Shown piece after piece: positions 25,930 to 38,340 of a stretch of DNA of 64,000 bases. The stretch is from Acanthaster planci (lineage: Eukaryota > Echinodermata > Asteroidea > Valvatida > Acanthasteridae): contig NW_019091369.1 of NCBI RefSeq assembly GCF_001949145.1, forward strand, positions 2,294,183-2,358,182, written 5' to 3'. Within the stretch, counting starts at the first letter, position 1. Each line of letters begins with the position of its first letter. Under the pieces are notes generated by a model that searched no databases, had not been told where the DNA came from, and saw only the letters and a program-made list of their open reading frames with translations. The translations under genes and the position numbers were made by a program.

Positions 25930-26023
25930 CAGCCGATGCAGCTACCGACCGCTGTTAACAAACGAGGCTTTTATAGACCCTGTTTGGAACCGAGCCGAAA
26001 TATATAATGTTATTATACCTGAT
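25930..26023. repeat. Probable solo arm of the inverted-repeat family
   Basis: ACCGCTGTTAACAAACGAGG followed by CTTTT, and later ATATATAATG, follows the order of landmarks in the left arm of the 11383-11874 element. No matching opposite arm was found close by. Similarity is short, so this is tentative. Confidence 0.35.
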
Positions 26024-27812
26024 CAAGAACCTGTTGAAATCAGCTTTTGTGCTAAAATTAAATATACTTCAAGGCAACAAATTTGAGTAGTAAATATAAT
26101 AACCTTTTAAAATTGATCTTTTAAAACTGTAACGAATCTGGAAAAAAAAGACAATGCAGAAAAAAATACCCTCTCCGATTCAAAAGAAGAAAACCCACAT
26201 TATTGGGTCTTTTCTTACCCCCTATGCGCTTCGCAAGCCAGCTCGACGACATTTCCTTTTTTTCCCCTTCTTCTATCCCCACGACCCCTCGTAATGACGC
26301 CGAAGCTGTTCCGTAATGCAGGTAATACCATAATATATTTTCGCCCCCGTTACAAACTGGGGCATTTCTCTGTAAAAGCCCGTTTCAGGAGCATTTCTCT
26401 GTTTGTTAGCAGCAGTACAGATTGGGTGCCATGTTCATATCAATATGAGGTGGCTTTGCAGATAATACCGCGCACTTGCCAATGATTATTTCGGCCACGT
26501 TGGGGTGTGAGCAGATTTAAGGGGCTCTTAAGTTCGGAGACCCCGGCCACACATATAAACCATATCCCGGAGTCCCCGGCTGGTAGTGGTTAAAGCAATA
26601 AGTAACCCCCAACATATGGTTTTTCCAGGCAAGTCAGTTAAGTGCGTTATTATGTTGTGGTCAGTCCCTGTACTTCCGTACAGGTTTTTACACGGTATTT
26701 CAAACGAGGAAGTGTTGCCTACGAGAAGTCGAACGTGTCACCGACCACTCGATAGGATAACGTTATGACTGCGAGAGGCGGTAATGTCTACGGTGCTTCT
26801 TTTATTTAGTGTGAAATCAACGCTGCGATAGGTGACTCAACGGCGGAGTGGTGGATGGGCATAATTGGATTTCTATATCATCGGTTATACATGAACCGCA
26901 AAGGCGTGGGTCTGCGCCCAACCATAGCGGGGAAGCGTGTGAGTGATAGCAAGATAATGCATGACATGCTCGGTCACTTACAGGGAAAAGACCTCCTTTT
27001 TTCAGCTCCGTCGACTGAGCCTTAAAGAAATTAGTGCAAAAAAATGAATTCGTCATGATCTGACGACGGCAAATACCTCAGAACATAGATTTTGTTATAA
27101 AAATTAAAGAAACCGTATGAGCAAATCACGCATAGCCAATGAACAGTCGAAATTAACAACCGTAAGTCACGCTAACCTATAATTACACCATACTTTTAAC
27201 TGCAAACCGTCAGCGACGGTGCGAAGCTTTGTGTGGCGGACTTCTGAGGCAATTTTGACGGCTGAACGCAGCTCCGATGACAAACAACCTTTAGAAGACC
27301 ATAAACGGGAGAGAATCGAATCAGCGCGCGAGTACTGGTCTCCGATTAATGGTTCGCGTTACAACCCCGTGCAGACTGTGTCCTTCTTCACTGCGATATA
27401 ATTACAACTGCAGCTCCGCAAGAACGGCAGCTGTCCAAACACTCTTACTCCGGAGCCAGGGTCTTCCCGGGTTTTTTTTAATGTTTAGTTGATATTTGTG
27501 GAGGGGAAATTTATGATACAATTTCATGATTTCGAGAAAAAAAGAAGTCGCGCGTTGGCTTTTTTTCAGCCTGAGAGAGTAAAAGACACCACAAGCACGT
27601 TAATTTAAGTCTGGAGATGGCAGAAATCCGACAAACGTTCTTGAAATGAAAGAACTACGCTCGAGCGTGTCCAAACATTGAGGAAACTGAGAATTACCAC
27701 ATTTCCATTCGGGATGATTGCTATGGAGATCTCACGAAGCTTCTGCTCGCTTGTTGTTTGATTACAATAAACAGCACGCAAGCTATACTTTGCGTACTGT
27801 CGCGTCATATTG

Positions 27813-27930
27813 CCATATGATGCAAGATACGGGGGCGGAGAGAACCCCTCCCCCGCTTTTGTGTTGGTCGTTGTTTGATCGAAATCTCAGGAATTCTTTA
27901 CAGACTTCTAGGGGGGATGTGTTAGGTAAC
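27813..27930 (+). repeat. Dispersed repeat, copy 1
   Basis: The block CCATATGATGCAAGATAC... GGGCGGAGAGAACCCC... TTTGTGTTGGTC... AGGGGGGATGTGTTAGGTAA recurs in reverse orientation at 58242-58335. This copy has about 22 extra bases between GAAATCT and AGGGGGG. The shared frame reads MMQD-GAERTP-LCWSLF-RNL in both copies, so a coding origin is possible but unproven. Confidence 0.65.
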
Positions 27931-28326
27931 ACATCTTGCACGGTATTCATATTGCACCGACAGGAATTTCTGTGAAAAAACGGCCCGAGAAATCAAAGTA
28001 GGGGGCGGTGGAAAGTTGGAATCGGGTCAGACCTTATTGGCAGAAGTGGGGAAGAAAATTGAAAGTCGGGCCTCCTTTTTAGGACACACGGTCTTCCCTG
28101 AGAATGTTCGAGCCTGCACAAGATCGAAAATACACCTTGGCCATTATCTGCAAGGATAAAGAGCGACTTGAGTTCTTGTTATTTGGTGTATAGCCATAAA
28201 CAGTTTTCATTGGCATCAACCCGACGGAGGGAGAGAGAAACGGATGATTGCGCAAAGCCGGAAGCCACGACTACAATTTAGGTCACATAGGCCGATCGAC
28301 CTGATGGAAATATTAATGAAATCACA
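27931..28326. other. Short spacer between two repeats
   Basis: No gene or clear structure was seen between the dispersed repeat and the inverted-repeat element. Confidence 0.5.
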
Positions 28327-28617
28327 CACCCGATCCGACTACCCACCGCTACTTAAAAGTGGGGCATGTGCAGCTAAATAGCCACGCTCTAACTGTGGTG
28401 CTAATATATTATTGTATGATGCAATACAGTAGGCACACTTATAAGTGAGGCTTGTTCGAGCTTTCTGGTTCCCAATTTTTTTGACGCTGACTAGCCTCAC
28501 TTATAAGTGTGCCACTGTATTGCATCATACGATAATATATTAGCATCAGAGTTAGAGCATGGCTATTTTGCTGCAAAGGCCTCGCTTGTAAGTAGCGGTG
28601 GGTAGTCGGATCGGGTG
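28327..28617. mobile_element. Long inverted-repeat (foldback) element
   Basis: The arms 28327-28452 and 28493-28617 are reverse complements with about eleven differences in 126 positions, separated by a 40-base spacer. Each begins CACCCGATCCGACTACCCAC at its outer end and finishes with CACTTATAAGTGAGGCT, which holds a small palindrome. There is no ORF encoding a transposase, so it is best called a non-autonomous foldback or MITE element. The high arm identity suggests it is younger than its relative at 11.4 kb, or has been kept alike by gene conversion. Confidence 0.8.
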
Positions 28618-31600
28618 CACCACAAGATAATGTACTGAGGACAGGGATAATTGGTTTGACATCAAATTTCATTCTTTCAAAGAAATTGATATTCCTCCGG
28701 AGTACTTGATGCCCTAGTGCCAAGTCTACAAAGGCAACCAGAACGAGAAGACAACACTACGACACGCAGTTTGTATAAACGCACGTTTCAATACATCTTC
28801 GACCATCAGAGCGTCGTGACGGACTAACATTTAAGTTCAGCCGGGAGCGTGTTTTGGCAACCCAAACCACGAACATGTTTCAGTTTCGGTCATTGGTTAA
28901 GTGTTTTGGCGACCTCGGCTGTGCCTTGTGACGTCATTATTCTAACCGAACGAGAACCGAAGGTTGGAGCTGGTTCGGCGCCGGCTCAAAATGGCGGAAA
29001 ATAAACAGTTTATTTTTTTGTCGCCCCTCAAATAAGTGAATTATACATTTTGAAATTTGTTGTTACATGCAGCGAATCAAAGAGACACTTTCTTCTAGAA
29101 CTTACGTGAAAATAGAGAGCGGCACTGGTGAGAAGCATGCCAAATATTGAGTGAAACTGATGTTCATGGACAGTGTCATCTGCTTCCTTATGCATGCCCC
29201 TGTCAGATGACGTAACCGTCTCTGATTCTTCCTTTTTGTGGGCCACCCTTAGCATGTTCCTGGTTATTGCTTCGACGTCGCCAAAATACACCCCTGAAGT
29301 TTACGGGCGCGCGCGGCACGTTTGGGAGTGTGGTGTCCACTGGCGTCTCTCAGTCTCAAGATATTAAGAAAATGCGCTCATAAGACATCGCATGCTAGTT
29401 TGAACGATTCGTCGTCTTGGAACCAGCTGTCAGTGACACGGAGGGTACACATAATGTTGGTCCTGTCGATAAGTGGATGTCTTGACTAATAACATACTCA
29501 GAGGAGAATTAACTGGGCGACTTCGGCGGCTTACATCATCCACGTACGACCGTACGTCATTAATAAGCAATACGCCTATGATCTTCCCTTTAAAACACGA
29601 CCAGAACGGTTCAGTTGGCGTCCGCGTTTTTCTACCGTTAAGAAGAGAAAGTGACATCGTGCCACCTGCGCCTTTCTGTAGCACAGATCATTTGGAGCCG
29701 TTTCCTAGCTTCTGCACAAAGAGTTTAATTCTGCGAAATTCGGCTGCTGACATTTCATTCTGTTTGGTGAATTAAAAACCGAACTTGGTCACTGCTGTCC
29801 CAATTTCAGTTGAACAAAACATTGAGCTCTTTTTCAAGTCTTCCGTGGCCTGTAAGAACATGTTATGTGTTTCCAGCCCAAGGTATAGTAAGATCCCGTT
29901 TCTCAGAAAAGGCTTGAAGCTACCAGCAACACGACATCGCGAGTCATCGATCATCTTTTTTCTCTGTATTCGTCATCTACCGCGGTGATTATGTTTATCT
30001 CTTCTAGAAAAGACTTTCTTCGGGATGACCCGGGTTTTGTCTTCTGGTCTTCCTGCACGCCACATTCAGCGCACCTACATTGTTTCTTTTTAAAACAGCA
30101 CAATACAATTACAATACAATTACATACAATTCGTAGCACTTAGGCAAATGACTGCCGGAACCCCGGTAAATCCTACTTAACAGTCCCGAATCCTCCAATT
30201 TCAAAATGAACTGTCACACATCATCGAGACATGAGTTTGAATACATTGGTCTAAATACATCAGAAATAACCAAAGGACTCTAAAGTGTTCAGGGTTTTTT
30301 AAATCTCGTTACCTCAACGTCTCCTCAATTCAGCCCGTCATTGGGACTTTATTCGCTATGTGACGCGAAAGCACGAAGCCATTCGGCAAGATCTCGACGA
30401 TATAAAAGTAAAACGGGTAAAACGACGTCATCAAGACGGAGCCAAAATTGGTTTATGACAAGAGGGACCTAGGTAGAGTTTTTTTTAAAGATGTCATTGT
30501 CCATTTTTATAGCAAGAACAATACGTCCGAAGTAATGTTCTTTGAGAAAATCAATAGCATAATGGGATATCAAGATATAGCAAAAATTAAACCCAAACAA
30601 ACTGATTTGACAAAAAAGGATCAAATTAAACACTGGACATTGAAAACACAAGGCCAGAACAAGATAGAGTTCATCCAAGGTCTGTAAGTAATACCTAAAA
30701 ATTCTGTCATCTAGGGTAACGGTACACCACATGAGAAATATACTGCTCACCTTGTCAGCGTTCAGCAATCGATACAAATAAGCTCTGTTCAGCTGACGAT
30801 GAAATTGCTTGGTTGATGCGCACGATGATATGCAGTGCGTAGGTCTATGCCCCCGGAGAGCAAAACGGTAAATAACCCACAAACTATGCACCAGCGTATT
30901 CTTCCTGAAAGGCGAAAAAAAGAAGACGAGTGCTGAGAAGCGCTGGGACCTTCTGGCCGCGAGAACCAACTGACGGACAAAAAAATATGTATATATTCAT
31001 ACCAAGAAAAGGACCGAGGGCTTTCCTGGCAAAGGAGCACTTGTCGTTGGGGAAAGAGCAAGGAGGAGATTTCCCTTCTCCGTACACAATCCTGTTTGCT
31101 GGGGGTAAGCTCGCTCCTTAAACGCTGTCGAGCCCACTGAGTCGGTGGTGATGAGGTAACATGCCTACCGTGAGCTGGCACCCCCGCACAGGCAGCATGC
31201 GCGTGTGCGCGGTCACGAATCCCGGACTTGACGTTGGACGGGCGTCGTCGCTGGTAAACTGCGTCGGCCCTCAGATACATATATCTTGTGTACTTGCTCA
31301 TGATGATGTTGTGCACCAGCGGATCGGGAGGCGGGCATAACGTCGCGCTTTCACGCCTCTGTCCTGGATGCACCTTTAACCCGTAACAAGACTAGTGCAA
31401 TATTAAGTACCTGTGCGTATTATGAAACTTCCCCCCCCTGCCGATACACCATCGCAATTATCATTCCTAAAAGAAACCTACGTCTACAATCATTACAGGT
31501 ATGTTTGGACTTAAAGAAAAATTAAACACGAGATCCAACAGGGAAATTGTAAAAAACAGAGAAAGTGCACAGGTTTTAAGCGTCATAATGCTGTTGTAGT

Positions 31601-34600
31601 ACAATTCATTTCAGGAGTTAAAAATAATGACCCCCCATGAAAATCCATGATTTGCAAGAATGTGCAGGATTAGGATCTATTTTGCTATTTTGGTTAATCC
31701 AGTAAGATTCCTAAATCGAAGTTTGGGCCACTTTTCAAAAATACAAAAATAATACTAAAGGATCTGAGGCTACACGGATAAATGTACCACAAGACGCGTC
31801 CTAAATACAAATGGAATGGACATTATTATGGTTATTAGCGTTCCCAGCAATCGTCGTCGGACAGTGTTTAATGCTGTGCACTCTTACGATATGGGTCAAT
31901 TCATTGTGGGTGCGTTGTGCCACGCAAGTGCTTTGCTTTCTACCGTAGACGTGCTCATCTTCTGATGAACGAGCTGATGGGACTTGGTTTTTCAACGAGT
32001 AGTGCGTGCAAGAAAGCTCGAGCGTTATATTGAATCCCAAATGGAGACAGATGAGCGAACGCAAAGGGGCACATTGTGCATTGTAATGAGTTCGGCGAAT
32101 CATGAAATGCAAGGATGGTGATGAAAAACGAAAATTCCCGATTTATGGACGTACACGATGACAAGCATTGGAAAAACAAAAAATGCTTATTTTAATAACA
32201 TGGCCTAATAAATTACATTCAAATTTATAACTTAGCTTCAACCTAGTAATGCACGCAGGCATTTTCAAATAACCACACAGAACAGTGAACAAACAAATCC
32301 AAACCAAACCATTTCCGAATATGAATTAACCGAAGTCAGTTCTCTGAATCGACAAATGTTGGGAGAGAAAACATCCTAGCGAATAATTTTATGGAAACAA
32401 TTATCATATTCCCTGCAGTGCGTTGGTACTTCTATAGACGCAAAGCCTGCACCGCCACAAACAGCACGAATTAATAGCGTCGGGATTGCAATCGGAGAGA
32501 ATATGGGAAGCATATTCGAGTGGCATCAATCGCAGGTCAAGTTGAAGACCGAGCCTCGCGGGAGAGGTGCGAGGTGACCCGTGAACCTGGACATGACAAG
32601 GAAGTTCTCGATCTTCTGTCATGGTTTGCTTTGGTTCTGCTTAGGTCGGAATAATTTGCAGAGTAATAAATGCTTATAATTCAGTATACCGGCTTAAAAA
32701 TACAAAAGGAGACACCTTCTGAGGCAAGCTACTCTGTGATTGCAAACATCGCCGTCTATAAACTGGGATCTGATATGTCCATAGAGGAGATCTTGTTTAC
32801 AAGCTGCAAAGCAGCATTAATCAAACACTTTCCTCTCGAAGAATGGGCTTGCGATAAGCTTAACCTCCAGTCAGAATTTTGCATTTCCCCACATCCCTCG
32901 ACCTACTGACTGATTCTGCTAGCTCAATCTGCATTGTACCAGCAACCGGTATCACGCGCATATACTTGCGCGTGTACCTCAAATGTTTACAAGACCCTGG
33001 ATTCAACAATTCCTGCGGTTTTTTTTTTGCTCACGCCCTATCATCACACAGTGGGCTCCCAATGGCACGAGCTGTTCTCGACACAAGCATCCCGCCTGAT
33101 TACATTATACGGAGTTGCACGAGCCCCGGACGACAAAGCACTCCTGTCCGGAAACCGGACACGTGTATATGCTGAATAGAGATGACACTTGACTACCCGT
33201 GGTGCCAACTCATTGGTTATTCTGTGTAATATGCAAATGTTGGATCAGATGCAAAATGACGCGTGCGCTTCGTTTCGAACAAAGAAAGTAACTGTACCTA
33301 TGCAACATTCTCGATTTGTGTCCGTTACAAAGTGTAAGTTTAACATCACCAAAAGTGCTCTTACCCATTTTGAATTTAAACCCATTTAGTTCCAACTGAA
33401 AATGTGGACTGTACATTATGAGTGGCTAACGTTTAGAAACTATTCTCTGTTGAAACAAAAATGCAGCTTACTGTTCTCGCAAATCAATAATGATCATTAA
33501 TAAAAGGAAATACAACATACTGAAGAGTCTAGAGATGGATAAAATAGGTGTGTAATGCTAACAGGTGTTCCATCGGAGGCCTCTGTCCGCTCATCCTTGG
33601 CTCAATACCCTGAGCTAATGAGCCTATAGGAGAGATCACAGACGTAGAGAGTTGATGCTGCCCCATAGGTCAACACAGTCTCAATATTTGACAGGGAAAA
33701 GAGCACCTTTTCACAGATGCGTTCTCAGTACGTGTCGTGATCTGCACTCTTTTGGATTTTTCTAGAAAGTGGTTATTTAAACGTTTTAACGTTTTTCGAT
33801 CTTTAACAAGGGAAGTGAAGACACACATAGCAAAAATCTTTCCCATGTTTCTATTTCTAATACTACAAAGCTAGGTTATTTTCTATTGAGCCAAACCCTT
33901 GAAATGTTTGCCTGAACTCTAAGGTCGGTCTATCAATGTCCAACGCCCAATTACGTGCGCCCTCCTGTAACATGAATTTTAGTATCTCAGGCAGACGCAG
34001 TATAGGTAGGCTGAATGATAAAGAGTTAGTTTCATGCACAACCTTAGCAACTAATAAAAAAAATTAAGCATCTGGCCTCGGCCTTCTTCACAGTGCTGCA
34101 CATTTCGAGACTTAAAGTGGTACAAATCGACCCTTTTTTACACTATTGGTCTGCTACTGCAAGTAGTCAATATTTGTCCCACGAGCTGTTGCTATGGATA
34201 CGCCACAATCGTACGTCGTCCAGAACTGTTGAATACGTTTAGAGTCATAATTTTCTCATCTGAGACTGCAACGGCATAATTGAGCAGATACTTTGGTGCG
34301 TGATCGGGGCGTGCGGATGATTGAATTAATACATCGGCTTGATGCACCATGCTTCTGCAAAAGGACTACTGAATAACATTAAAGTTCTGTTGAGTTCACA
34401 AGCATGCTACCACGAGAGGGCGCTCACTTTCACACCATCCTGCAGTCTGTTTTGCGACGACAGAGGCCACAGAATGAGAGAGCAGTATGAAACAACAGAG
34501 GGCGTGCTGTTTCATTTTCAGGCAGCACAGTATCATGAGTGCAGAGCAGGAAACTAGGCACTTCGTGACCTGACCTTTTTCCTCTGACATCCAAACAATG

Positions 34601-37600
34601 AAATACAACAGCTCTTAAGCAGTGGATTCTAAAGAAGTTCAAACCCTACAAACAGCATTATTTTAAGACAAAGAAAATAGCTACGATATCGCACATTGGG
34701 CCTACCTCTAACTTCTCACATTTATAACAAGCCTCGTACCCAGAAATTATGCGTTGAATGTCAAAGTTCTGCTAATCCAAGGGGAAATTCACAAAACGGG
34801 CCAAGCTGCAATCAACATTGTCTCGATGTTCTCGTAGTATGGCGCCCTCTGTATTAAAAAAAAACCTAAATAATTCACAGCGCCATATCGAACGCAGATG
34901 TACATGCTCTATTCATAACGGCATAAAATGCGATGACGTTCCACTGAGAAACTCAACCATGTTTAAATCTGTTGTTATAGGTTCCAAGAAACGAGATAAT
35001 CAGAGTTTGACTGGCGTCTGCACTGTACCAAGTCAGAGGTCAACTTCATTCCCTCGCTTGGAGCAAACAAAATGTGCATTTTAAACCACATTATCTCCTG
35101 TCTAATTTAAGAATTACGATGCAGGCTTTGTCAGCCTCAAGAGTTTCCGCGCAAAAATATTTCAATAAGACAGAAGAAAAAGAAACACCAGCTTTATTCG
35201 AGACATGCACAGCCAAAGTGGCACTTGGACAACCCAGCCACCACAGCGAGGAATAGAAGACGCGAGGGTGCTAAGCCCCATCTTCAGTGAAAAGCACAGT
35301 ACCACTACAAAAGTGAAACAGCGACACAACTCAAGACCATTCATCATGAAGAGGGAAATGATTGTGAAAACTGTTAGACCAGCAATCGTCAGTAATCTCT
35401 GGTGAGGCTAAGGAATCATAATTCAAAGTTTTAACTCCGCTTCCCGGGGCGGTAGATTGCCATGTAATCCCATTAGCCTGACTGGTTGAGCCGTGACATC
35501 TGAGTGACGAGCGTTAATTGCGCGGGAAACCAGCCCCCCCCCCCGGTGATTTGCCCTGCTCTCTGGCTGAGCACGAACACAAGTCACGAGCGACCGTTTG
35601 CGTGCAGTTCCAATACTTCCAAAGTCCGCGGTCTGACGGGTTTCGAGGGGGGGCTGGGATGCTCTTCAAACACCGAGGCCCCTTCGTTACCCAGGTCCCA
35701 ATGACGTGCTTCTCTTGGATAGATCCATTTAATGCAAATGATGTTTACATGAACGGCGTAGTGAGCCATTCTCATGATCACGAACCTATAGGCTTTTATC
35801 ACCAGATTTCCACGTATTTTTCCCTTCAACTTCAAAAACACAGTCCATAATAGGCGTTAATAAGCCTCATTGGGTGAACAATTCACATTTCTCTTCGGTC
35901 ACGTTTCTTGCCAGCATCTAGAGAGCTCGGGAAGGTCTTTGTTAGCCAATCCTTGTAAGAAATCTTAACGGTTTATTATAAAGTTCCGTGACGCACAAAC
36001 GCAACGTTGCCCGAGGATAATTATGACGTCAATTATGCATCAGTTTTCCCCCTGCATTGCATGCAATTACGGTACGACAGGAACAAGACGCAAGCTCTTT
36101 CAAAAATAAAACCTATTTGCAACAAGTCTGCTCGAGGCTTACTATCGTGCTCAGCTAGAATGACGCCCGGAACTGGCCGAACAAATTGCTTTCGCGATCG
36201 AAATTCAATTCTTTACAATCAAGCAGTAATTAAAATTATCAATTGGCAATAAGTGAGGCGCCCCCATTAAAAGTTGTTCCTTAGATCCCCCCTAGCTTAA
36301 GTGGGGCTCTTTTGCCCACTCCAATTGCATTTTCATTTTTTTCCCCATAGTGCAGTGACATATTCAGCTTCTACAGTTATCTTAATGACAACGCAAATGA
36401 CCTATAGTTCATGAACCAACCAAAAACAAATCGACTCGCAATATCTTGAATTGACGACAGAAGGTGTGGTATTGCGGAATCGAAGCGCCGTATAGGCCAA
36501 ATCGCTTGCAACTGTTCCCAATGTCAAAATAGATTTGTTGGCATCAACGGTAAACCCTGTCCCAGATCACTTCACAGACTATGCATACCTAAGTACTTGG
36601 GACAGGCAACACTGTTCACGAGCATCTCTACGATCTCATGATGCGGTAAGGATGTCGTATAATGTGTATGGAGACTGACAAATAAGAAGATAGATTACCT
36701 CCTCCCCAGGGTTCGACTCTTGACCTTTCTGTGTCCGTACTTGGATAATAGATACCAAGCTGGTTGTAATTGAGATGTGAGAATGTGAGCTAGCGGTCGG
36801 GAGTCAGCCCCGCAGCAAGGAAGGCGTAATTCGTTAAACGGCTGTTGGTCTTCAGCAATCAGCCTCGATCGACGGAGCATGTCTGAAATGCTCTGCATAG
36901 CAACCGGCCAGTGCCTGACAAATTCGTACCGCGATCTTGCATTGGTCCGTCCGGTTTATCGACGGATTCGCTGTAAACGGCCCGCCTATTGGCGGACGGA
37001 CGCACAAATGGCGAACCTCTTGGAACGCAAACTGGTCCGCGTGTGTTTCAGTGGCCACCATCAATATCACGCGGCTCGGTGGGCAAGCTAAGGAATTGTT
37101 ATCCGTATCGAGATAAGACGAAAAAGGGAAGCAAGAAACCTTTTCAGCTTCCTCCATGGTCAAACTAGCAGTTGAATGCAACGCGTGTGTGTAGCCTTTG
37201 CTGTGGAGAGGGCACTTCACGCAATTGGACCGCGGGAAAGCTTTTTGGCGGGAAACGACGTACTGAGGGAGTCGACATCGTCACTGGTAAAACAGGGTCA
37301 ATATTTCAACAAACATCATTACTCGACGACATCGAAAGTCTCCTCTATGTAAGTACAAAGAAATATACTTCAAGTATAAGTAGCTACAGCCTTACATACC
37401 TTGTGTCATAGTCCTTGCTCTCTGCTTGTATAAATCATACAGCATGATCACACAATGCCTACACTGAGACCGTGGGGGGAACTATTTTTCGCGCATTATG
37501 GAAGCGCCCTCTGTGTATTTTGAGTTGTCACACTTCAGGCGAGCGCTTGACCTTTTAAACCAAGCTCACAATGATGGAAATAAAATTGTTTACTAAACGT

Positions 37601-38071
37601 GCGTACGTACAAGATGTCCGTTATAATATCAGCTCGGTGTGTGGTGTTGCAATGCCAACTTAAACTGAAATAAGCATTCAAATGACTTCAGTGTTTTACC
37701 CAAAGTGAACCAACAGGCATCATGGCGATCAGGGGCATTTGGTGGACAAATTAAAAATGGCGACTCAACGACGCCATTTTGATGAACTTTTATCAACCTT
37801 GGTCAGTCATCAGCACACACACATACAAAAACTTGCGGAAAAAAATCTAGCGTTAAGATGTTTTATGAATGTGACAGGAAAGGCCAGTAATAGCTTTTAA
37901 AATTCACTGGACACAAAAACACACAACGTAACCGCTTGTGCAGCTTGGGTCGGTAATCAGGTACACTGATGAATGAGCCGTGCATTTTAGACGACAGTCA
38001 GCAGCAATACTTTCTACATGCCAAAGAGTGGGGAAAATCATTCTCAGTAAGAGCGAGTGCCTCATAAAAAA
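28618..38071. other. Non-coding stretch without supported genes
   Basis: The longest ORFs (minus 30789-31373 and 30469-30969) show no domain and no convincing splice context. Noted motifs are TGACGTCA at 28929 and 36024, an X-box-like site at 34188-34201, a CTCF-like CCACGAGAGGGCGC at 34410-34423, and an AAAATGGCG inverted pair at 37754-37780. Confidence 0.45.
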
Positions 38072-38340
38072 AAATACTCCAAACGAGTGAAAACCACTCT
38101 AAAAAGATTACAAGTCATCCTAAAGGGCGAAAGTTCCCTTCCTCAAAGGACATTATAATAGAGAAGGATAACCCGAATAAGAGTAGTCCAGAGCTCCTCT
38201 TTTAGAGTGATTTCCACTCTCTTTGAGTAGTTTTCTACCTTTTTGGAATGGTTTTCACTCTCTTTAGAGTGGATTTTCACTCGTTTGGACTAGATTTCCT
38301 TTAAAGGGTGAGTGTTTCACTCTGTTGCCTTTAGAGAGTG
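38072..38340. mobile_element. Foldback element with about 22-bp palindromic subrepeats
   Basis: The left arm (about 38072-38106, ACTCCAAACGAGTGAAAACC then ACTCT) is the reverse complement of 38259-38297. Between them, 38192-38280 is a degenerate tandem array of a unit of about 22 bases, CTTTAGAGTGGTTTTCACTC, which is itself nearly palindromic (AGAGTG...CACTCT). There is no ORF. This layout of hairpins within a hairpin resembles foldback transposons. Confidence 0.6.

Larger units (their letters stand above)
20352..27812. other. Non-coding stretch without supported genes
   Basis: Only short, featureless ORFs are present. T-rich runs lie at 21158-21183 and a G run near 23205. The stretch includes an RFX-type X-box at 22277-22291, a dispersed repeat copy at 23998-24045 and a probable solo arm of the 28.3-kb repeat family at 25930-26023. 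Confidence 0.5.

Noticed and set aside
30789-31373. 194-codon minus-strand ORF with a somewhat protein-like centre
   Set aside because: No motif, no clean acceptor or donor, and a competing overlapping frame; kept out for lack of support.
36705-36725. Possible tRNA T-arm (GGGTTCGACTC)
   Set aside because: The flanking stem does not pair and no A box or acceptor stem fits. A similar GGGTTCGAAAC near 57343 fails in the same way.
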